Assembly (NCBI GenBank): GCA_031284445.1
Contig: JAISZW010000218.1
Location: forward strand, 1 to 5,962
Direction of reading: 5' to 3'
From: Candidatus Methanovirga basalitermitum
GTDB taxonomy: Archaea > Methanobacteriota > Methanobacteria > Methanobacteriales > Methanobacteriaceae
Length of the DNA: 5,962 nucleotides
Shown here piece by piece: positions 5,942 through 5,962 of the stretch. Position numbers and translations under genes: made by a program. Under the pieces are notes generated by a model. The model was given only the letters and a program-made list of their open reading frames with translations, was not told the origin of the DNA and ran no database searches. Each line of letters opens with the position of its first letter. Positions within the stretch are counted from its first letter, which is position 1.

Positions 5942-5962
5942 ATAATTACAAAAATTTAAGAA

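Overview
The window is very AT-rich DNA from a methanogenic archaeon, most likely of the order Methanobacteriales (Methanosphaera or a low-GC Methanobrevibacter). This rests on two archaeal core genes, the proteasome beta subunit and the KH/beta-CASP nuclease aCPSF1 (FttA), lying in the same order known from Methanothermobacter. It also fits GAGGTG-type ribosome binding sites, TATA-type promoters and very AT-biased codons. The genus is an inference; no 16S or other marker is present.

Layout. Positions 1-2200 are a gene graveyard. A minus-strand reading frame with five stops and one frame change (about 939 down to 347) ends in a zinc-ribbon-like CPKCG motif and belongs to no family I recognise. 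It is followed by a plus-strand Rpn-type (PD-(D/E)XK, recombination-promoting nuclease/transposase) pseudogene at 1212-2197. That gene still has a good promoter, ribosome binding site and start codon, but it is broken by several frame changes, a nonsense codon and a cluster of short GATTTTC hairpin repeats. Positions 2198-2926 hold no gene. They carry a 22-bp tandem repeat, a palindrome plus T-tract that looks like a terminator, and AT-rich spacer.

The conserved part is 2927-5623: psmB (20S proteasome beta subunit, all catalytic residues present) and, 171 bp further on, the gene for aCPSF1/FttA, the transcription-termination ribonuclease, complete with KH domains and all metal-ligand motifs. 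The gap between them holds a T-rich tract, a TATA box that is itself a palindrome, and a perfect 20-bp palindrome followed by seven T residues, ending 18 bp before the FttA start codon. FttA cleaves RNA at U-rich 3' ends, so this is a plausible control point, either an operator or a site of self-regulation.

After fttA, 5688-5849 holds a 53-codon remnant that resembles the start of a MarR-family regulator. Just beyond it is another copy of the GATTTTC hairpin repeat seen in the Rpn pseudogene.

Functionally, psmB and fttA are housekeeping genes for protein turnover and for RNA 3'-end formation/termination. The flanks are decaying accessory DNA. I see no complete, previously undescribed multi-gene system. 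The most interesting signals are the palindrome/T7 element in front of fttA and the repeat family shared by the two flanking pseudogenes.
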